In this document: positions 59,930-64,000 of the stretch, one piece after another
Numbering within the stretch: the stretch's first letter is position 1
Layout of the letters: each line of letters begins with the position of its first letter
DNA from: JASGDN01 sp049841275
Lineage (GTDB): Bacteria > Chloroflexota > Chloroflexia > Thermomicrobiales > UBA6265
DNA length: 64,000 nt
Direction of reading: 5' to 3'
Assembly: GCA_049841275.1 (NCBI GenBank)
Contig: JASGDN010000049.1
Coordinates: forward strand, 11,837 to 75,836
The notes under the pieces: model-generated
Told to the model about the DNA's origin: nothing
Database searches by the model: none
What the model saw: only the letters and a program-made list of their open reading frames with translations
Made by a program: the position numbers and the translations under genes

Positions 59930-60973
59930 GTGTAATTCCTCAGGACGTTGTGAACACGACTGGCTGACCTGAAGGCCTTCCGGTGATGATGTGGTTGTTC
60001 AAGCTACCTCAGGCCTTCATGACTCACCGTAACGCATCATTGACCCCAGAGGGAAGACGCCGTCTCGCTGTGCTCATCGTGGACGAGGGGTGGTCGTGTC
60101 GTCGTGCGGCCGGACGTTTCCCGGTCGCTCCGGCCACCGCCGCCAAGTGGGCCGCGCGCTACCGCGCCGGAGAACCGCTCACCAACCGAGTTCCCGTCCC
60201 GTTCAGCAACCCATGGCACCGGAACGCGAAGCGGAGATCCTCAGCGTGCGACGGACGCGTCACTGGGGACCACATCGCATTGCCGCCCACCTCGGCATTC
60301 CCCGCTCTACCGTCGGACGGGTCCTGGCTCGTCACCACATGCCCCTCCTGAAGCATCTGGATCAGATGACCGGAGACCCCATGCGCGTCGCCCCACCCGT
60401 GCGCTACGAGATGGCGGTTCCGGGTGAGCTGGTCCATGTCGACATCAAGAAACTCGGCCGGATCCCCGATGGTGGCGGGCATCGCGTCCATGGCCGTCAG
60501 CTTGGTGGCAAGCACACCGGCAAAGGGGGGCGTGGCTACGCCTATTTGCATCACGCCGTCGACCGCTACTCGCGAGTGGTCTACTCCGAGATCCTCGCCG
60601 ACGAACGCAAGGAGACGGCCGCCGGATTCTGGACTCGGGCCAATGCCTTCTTCGCCCGCATCGGCGTCACCGTGACGGCAGTCATGACGGACAACGGCTC
60701 ATGCTATCGGTCCCATGCCTTTGCCGACGCGCTGGGTCCGACGATCCGTCATCAGTTCACGCGCCCCTATCGGCCCCGGACCAATGGAAAGGTCGAACGA
60801 TTCAACCGCACGCTGCTGGCCGAGTGGGCCTATGCCAAACCCTACGAGAGCGACGCGGTGCGGGCCGCGAGCGATGCGGGGTGGCTCCATTGGTACAATC
60901 ACCATCGTCACCACACCGCCATCGGCGGCCTCACCCCGGCCCAGCGTGTTCACACCCTTACGGGGAACTACAC
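59930..60973 (+). mobile_element. IS481-family insertion sequence
   Basis: This 1,044-bp element is bounded by imperfect inverted repeats. The left end GTGTAATTCCTCAGG continues to TGTGAACACG, and the right end read inward is GTGTAGTTCCCCGTA continuing to the same TGTGAACACG; 21 of 28 positions match after the TGT. A 4-bp direct repeat, CTAG, flanks it. IS481 itself is known to prefer CTAG sites. One transposase gene fills the element but is frameshifted, so this copy is probably not autonomous. The element sits exactly behind the SRPBCC stop codon. Confidence 0.88.
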
Positions 60974-60977
60974 CTAG
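60019..60977 (+). pseudogene. IS481-family transposase, frameshifted
   Basis: The HTH half starts MTHRNASLTPEGRRRLAVLI and ends AKWAARYRAGEPLTNR in one frame (60019-60188). The rest, from SSRPVQQPMAPEREAEILSV through RRTRHWGPHRIAAHLGIPRS, is in another (about 60189-60977). One base is missing near 60188 compared with the family, which reads continuously there. The DDE residues are present: LVHVDIKKLGRIP, VMTDNGSCYRS and NGKVERFNRTLLAEW. The TAG stop at 60975-60977 lies in the CTAG target copy rather than in the element. No slippery heptamer supports programmed frameshifting, so a mutation or a read error is likelier. Confidence 0.85.
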
Positions 60978-61079
60978 TTGACCGTCGTGTGTAATTTGCG
61001 GCCTAGCTGGTGCGGTGGTAGTGTGGAGGGAGGCTCGCCGCCCCGCTGCCAAGACCGACAGAGAGGAGCATTGGGACAG

Positions 61080-61535
61080 ATGCGGATCCGCCTCGCTCGC
61101 CGGGAGGATATCCCGCGCATCCTGGAGATACGGCACCATACGTTCTCGCATTTTGCCCCTTCCGCCTACTCCCAAGCAGAAGTCCAGCTGCTCCTTGATG
61201 ATGTCGATCCCAGCGAGTTCGTTCGAATGGTCGAGCAAGCGAGCCTCTTCGTTGCGGAAGACGGCGCGGTCGTGCTCGGTTGCGGAGGCTGGCTCCTTGA
61301 TGCCTTGAGGCACATGTACGTCTCGCCGGAGTCGACCAGGACAGGGATCGGCAGTGCGCTGCTGCGAGTCGTGGAGCCAGACTTCTTGGCTCGTTCCGGC
61401 CACGACGTGATCCGGGCAGGCGTCATCCTGTACGCCAGGGCCTTTTACGAAAAGAACGGCTACGAATTCGTCAGCATGGCAGCCGATCCCCGTGACGGGA
61501 GTGAGTTTTACATCATGCGGAAGAAACTGCCCTGA
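61080..61535 (+). CDS. GNAT-family N-acetyltransferase
   Basis: The 151-residue protein is a compact GNAT enzyme. It starts MRIRLARREDIPRILEIRHH. Strand 4 and the acetyl-CoA loop are seen in LRHMYVSPESTRTGIGSALL (about residues 77-96), and motif B has ILYARAFYEKNGYEFVS. The middle VEQASLFVAEDGAVVLGCGG is typical of strands 2-3. The substrate is unknown. GAGGAG lies 11 nt before the ATG at 61080; the open frame begins right at the end of the IS481 element, but the upstream residues are not GNAT-like. It is enclosed by two IS elements. Confidence 0.87.
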   Translation: MRIRLARREDIPRILEIRHHTFSHFAPSAYSQAEVQLLLDDVDPSEFVRMVEQASLFVAEDGAVVLGCGGWLLDALRHMYVSPESTRTGIGSALLRVVEPDFLARSGHDVIRAGVILYARAFYEKNGYEFVSMAADPRDGSEFYIMRKKLP

Positions 61536-61660
61536 GCGGTCACCCTCGGCATGTGCTCGGCGTCCAGTTCCTTTTCGCCGTAGCTGTCGCGAGCGAGGGC
61601 ACCGGGGTCGAGCGTGATGCCGAGGACCGGCGTACTGGCGATTGGGAGGTAGCCGCCGCG

Positions 61661-61738
61661 GCCACCACCGACTGGTGCTTCACAACCGACGACGCGCGCA
61701 TCAGGCTCATCAATCTCGACCCCGCAGTTCACGCCTAA
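61661..61738 (+). pseudogene. Remnant of an IS630-family transposase C-terminus
   Basis: In plus-strand frame the sequence reads TTDWCFTTDDARIRLINLDP then AVHA and a TAA stop. This aligns at 15 of 22 residues with the C-terminus of the IS630-family transposase encoded 100 bp away on the other strand (IDWRFTTDDARIKLIRLYPS then LYA). It is a separate, diverged copy in the opposite orientation. The rest of 61536-61840 shows nothing recognisable. Confidence 0.75.
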
Positions 61739-61840
61739 CGGACCACGAGGTTCTCTCAACGGACGCCCGCACGAACGCGGCCTTCTGTGGGATCCGATTT
61801 ATGCCAACCCGATCGGCACCTCACGTGCGACAGGCCACTA

Positions 61841-61863
61841 GTACACCGTCACGCGTAAAGTGA
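61841..61863. repeat. Left terminal inverted repeat of the IS630-family element
   Basis: This 23-bp repeat is identical in inverted orientation to 63007-63029. Counting flanking CTA/TAG, the symmetry extends to 26 bp (61838-61863 against 63007-63032). Confidence 0.93.
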
Positions 61864-62975
61864 TGGATAGAGCCGTATGAGTTTAATGCGGGCATCATCG
61901 GTGGTGAACCGCCAGTCGATGCGGGTGCTGGCAGCATCCCGGCGAGCCCCCCAGGCGGCGACCTGGGTCTGCACGGTCTCGACATCAGGGAGACGACGGT
62001 TGAGGCACTGCCGGCTCAGGGCACTGAGTTCGATCTCGGCCATGTTGAGCCAACTCCCATGCTTCGGGGGGTAGTGCCATTCGATCTTGTCGGTCAGCCG
62101 CTTCGCTTCATCCGGTGGAAATGTGGCGTACAGGGGGGTGGATGTTGAGGTTGTCCTGCACCAGCACGATCCGCTCAGCATCGGGATCCCCGTCGTCGAC
62201 CAGCGTCTTGATCACCTGCGCCCAGTCCGTTTTGGTCCGGTGCTCGGTCACCGTCACCCAGCGCCGCCCGGCCAGCGGCTCGCAGACCAAGAACAGATTA
62301 GCCACCCCACCCCGGGCGTACTCAGCATCGACCCGCACCGGCTGGCCGGGAGCAACGGGCACGGGATCCCGTACATCACGGAGCAGTTGGATGCTTGTTT
62401 CATCGAGGCAGACCTGGGGAAACCGCGGATCGTACGGCCGGGTGTAGACATCCAGCACGTTCTCCATCCGCCAGACGAATTCCCCGTTTGCCGGCGCTGG
62501 CAGGCACCACTGCCGCTTCAGCCACGGCTTGAGGTCGTTTTTTGAGCGTGCGGCGCACGGTCTCATAGGAGATGTCATCCACGATCTCCAGCTCCACGAG
62601 CTTGTCGGCCAGGAGCCGGAGCGTCCATTGGGCTTGGCCGTTCGGCGGGGCACCGCAGGCCAGGGCAATCAGCTTCGCTTCCTGCGCTCCATCCAGGCGG
62701 CGCTCGTAGACGCGCGTGGTCGTCCGTCGGTTCAGTGCCGTCTCTAGCCCGTCCTCCACGAACTGCCGGCGCACGCGGGCTACCGTCGGCTGGCTGACTT
62801 CGACCGCCTCGGCGATGCGGTCGTCGATCCAGGCGGGGCCGTGCGGTCCTTGGTCCGCTTTGAGGAGGATGCGGGCACGGAGCAGCTTGCGAGCGGGCGC
62901 GGTGCCGGTCCCAAGCATCTGCAGCAACGTGTCACGGTCGGCGTCGGTCAGAAAGACCGGATATTTCTTGTTCAT
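61849..62975 (-). pseudogene. IS630-family transposase, two frameshifts
   Basis: Three overlapping minus-strand frames together encode one transposase. Part 1 (from ATG 62975) has the HTH region: MNKKYPVFLTDADRDTLLQM, then VSQPTVARVRRQFVEDGLET. Part 2 begins NDLKPWLKRQWCLPAPANGE and carries QVCLDETSIQLL and IVLVQDNLNIH. Part 3 starts TPLYATFPPDEAKRLTDKIE and carries HGSWLNMAEIELSALS, the DDE glutamate. The breaks are at an A6 run (62538-62543, coding strand) and a C6 run (62130-62135), each with one extra base. Both being homopolymers, transcriptional slippage, mutation or assembly error are all possible. The N-terminus follows GGGGAG. Confidence 0.88.
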
Positions 62976-63006
62976 CTCCCCAGCATACCGACACTGGAGA
63001 AAGCTG

Positions 63007-63029
63007 TCACTTTACGCGTGACGGTGTAC
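63007..63029. repeat. Right terminal inverted repeat of the IS630-family element
   Basis: The inverted copy of 61841-61863 with 23 of 23 positions matching. Its last base (63029) also supplies the G of the L,D-transpeptidase TAG stop codon on the minus strand. Confidence 0.93.
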
Positions 63030-63994
63030 TAGTCGTGGATCTCCACCCGCATCCCGATCTCGGCAAAGGCATAGAGCGTCCTGGCATCGTCCTCGCCGAG
63101 CCGGACGCATCCCATCGTCACCGTACCGCCAGTCACCCGCACACTGCCATCGGCGTTCCGCACCGGCGAGTGGAACCCGTTCTTGCGGACTGGATCGAAC
63201 CCGACCCAGTCCGTGAGATAGACATCGTCCACGAAGGGCGTCGACGAGAGCGCCGCATCCATACTGTAGACATGGAACGTGCCGACCGCCGTCGAGTAGA
63301 ACCCGTCCGGCGCCGGATCGCGCCCGATCAGCGCCGGAAACTGCGAGACCGCCGTCTCCCCGGTATAGAGTGTCACCGTGGCCGTCGAACGATCGACATC
63401 GATCCACCGTTCTCCAGTCGCTGCCACCGTCGGCACGTCGGTGGGAACGGGCGGCGGCGTAGGCTCGGATGTAGGCTCCGCAACGACCGCAGCGGATGCA
63501 TCGCTTCCAGGATCGGCCGGCGCCGGAGCGTCGGTTGTTTCGCCAACGGAGACACCTCCATCCAGCGCTGCCCCATGATCGGGATCGATCGCCCAGACGC
63601 TGCCATCGACCGGCTGAAGATAGGCGACCGCAGCCCAACCTGTGAGATCCACGCCACCGACCGAGGCCACGATCGGCACGAATCCGTCGGTGTTGTCGCC
63701 GGTGACTGTCACGCGCTGCCCGAAGGCGAGAGACCCGATTACGTCCGCCTCCAGCGATGCGCTATCCCGCACGTTGAGTGCATCGGTCGCAACATCGGCC
63801 GTCCAACTGTCGGAAACCGGTCGCGTCCGGTCGAGGAACGGAATCCCGTCGTTGCTCCAGACTCCGGATAGCGGGACACGCCCGCTTGCGAGAAGGGCGA
63901 TACCCACGATCCCAAGCACTGCGACCGCCGCAAGAACGACGGCGAACGCGGGGATCCGGCCCCCGCGTCGCCTCGGCGCGCGCCGGGACCGCAC
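63029..63994 (-). CDS. SH3-linked L,D-transpeptidase (YkuD) family protein, possibly 5'-partial
   Basis: The protein, at least 321 residues, has a basic N-terminus and one transmembrane helix (IPAFAVVLAAVAVLGIVGIA, residues 14-33). An SH3-like domain follows (about 68-130, TDALNVRDSASLEADVIGSL). After a Pro/Thr linker (145-190) comes a YkuD catalytic domain (about 195-321). The catalytic Cys is in GGTVTMGCVRLGEDDA; the usual SHGC is TMGC here, and a His sits in KNGFHSPVRN. It would crosslink peptidoglycan or attach proteins outside the membrane. The GTG at 63994 has no ribosome site and the frame is open to the window edge, so the true start may lie beyond. The stop codon overlaps the IS630 end without loss. 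Confidence 0.85.
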   Translation of the reverse strand: MRSRRAPRRRGGRIPAFAVVLAAVAVLGIVGIALLASGRVPLSGVWSNDGIPFLDRTRPVSDSWTADVATDALNVRDSASLEADVIGSLAFGQRVTVTGDNTDGFVPIVASVGGVDLTGWAAVAYLQPVDGSVWAIDPDHGAALDGGVSVGETTDAPAPADPGSDASAAVVAEPTSEPTPPPVPTDVPTVAATGERWIDVDRSTATVTLYTGETAVSQFPALIGRDPAPDGFYSTAVGTFHVYSMDAALSSTPFVDDVYLTDWVGFDPVRKNGFHSPVRNADGSVRVTGGTVTMGCVRLGEDDARTLYAFAEIGMRVEIHD

Positions 63995-64000
63995 GGGAGG

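Larger units (their letters stand above)
61841..63029 (-). mobile_element. IS630-family insertion sequence
   Basis: This 1,189-bp element has perfect 23-bp terminal inverted repeats (61841-61863 and 63007-63029, starting GTACACCGTCACGCG). It is flanked by TA dinucleotides (61839-61840 and 63030-63031). IS630 elements duplicate TA and favour CTAG, and here the flanks read C-TA on the left and TA-G on the right, which restores CTAG. The right flank holds the TAG stop codon of the L,D-transpeptidase gene, rebuilt after insertion. The single transposase gene has two +1 frame breaks. The perfect repeats suggest recent insertion. Confidence 0.92.

Noticed and set aside
60180..60195. Programmed frameshifting in the IS481 transposase.
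   Set aside because: No slippery heptamer, stem or Shine-Dalgarno-like stimulator is visible, and IS481 transposases are normally read in one frame.

Overview
The window is GC-rich, densely coded DNA with many 4-bp ATGA start/stop overlaps and Shine-Dalgarno leaders. It reads as a chromosomal segment of a Chloroflexota bacterium, probably of the Thermomicrobia/Sphaerobacter type. That placement is an inference. It rests on a Gram-positive-like rny-spoVS arrangement, a MurA with Asp in place of the catalytic Cys, an MEP isoprenoid pathway, an SCO1664-family protein, MrpA-G, and no lipopolysaccharide genes. A high-GC actinobacterial relative is the main alternative. No tRNA, rRNA, CRISPR array or phage module was recognised.

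Layout. 1-2.5 kb: the end of proC and a divergent thioredoxin/six-hairpin (YyaL-like) gene. 2.7-8.4 kb, minus strand: rny, a perfect 25-bp terminator hairpin, then a tightly overlapping run spoVS-like, PHP phosphoesterase, ispD, ispF, dtd and a tail-anchored protein. 8.8-16.5 kb: a GNAT, a NYN-domain RNase-like protein with winged-helix tail, a GH29 fucosidase, an AlkX/YcaQ-type DNA glycosylase, a dolichol-phosphate-mannose-type glycosyltransferase, an orphan receiver protein and murA. 16.7-24.5 kb, minus strand: a complete F1Fo ATP synthase operon (atpZ-B-E-F-H-A-G-D-C) with stem-loops in most intercistronic gaps and a CRP/FNR-like palindrome on its promoter. 24.7-31.5 kb: a proline-racemase-family dehydratase, SCO1664-like protein, FAH-family hydrolase, ugd, ctaB, a small unknown gene and an MscL with a zinc ribbon.

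31.5-43 kb: a secreted cupin-like protein, a GT39-type membrane glycosyltransferase, a GH15 glycosidase and the seven-gene Mrp Na+/H+ antiporter operon. 43.6-56.2 kb: a metallo-beta-lactamase-fold protein, pyrG, a long PAS/GAF histidine kinase with an excisionase-like HTH at its N-terminus, a SufT-like protein, a polysaccharide deacetylase, a double-cupredoxin Tat lipoprotein, a zinc-finger membrane protein and two DUF2207-type paralogues. 56.4-58.8 kb: a Fur/Zur regulator beside a Zn/Mn ABC transporter.

58.9-64 kb is the mobile region: a leaderless ArsR-SRPBCC operon, an IS481-family element, a GNAT, an IS630 remnant, an IS630-family element and an L,D-transpeptidase. Both intact-ended IS elements sit in CTAG sites that form the TAG stop codon of the neighbouring gene, and both keep that stop. 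Both transposase genes carry frameshifts. I found no unambiguous new multi-gene system. The strongest unusual signals are the IS/stop-codon coincidence, the atp operon regulatory architecture, the HTH-histidine kinase fusion, the leaderless ArsR promoter/operator and the NYN-winged-helix protein.
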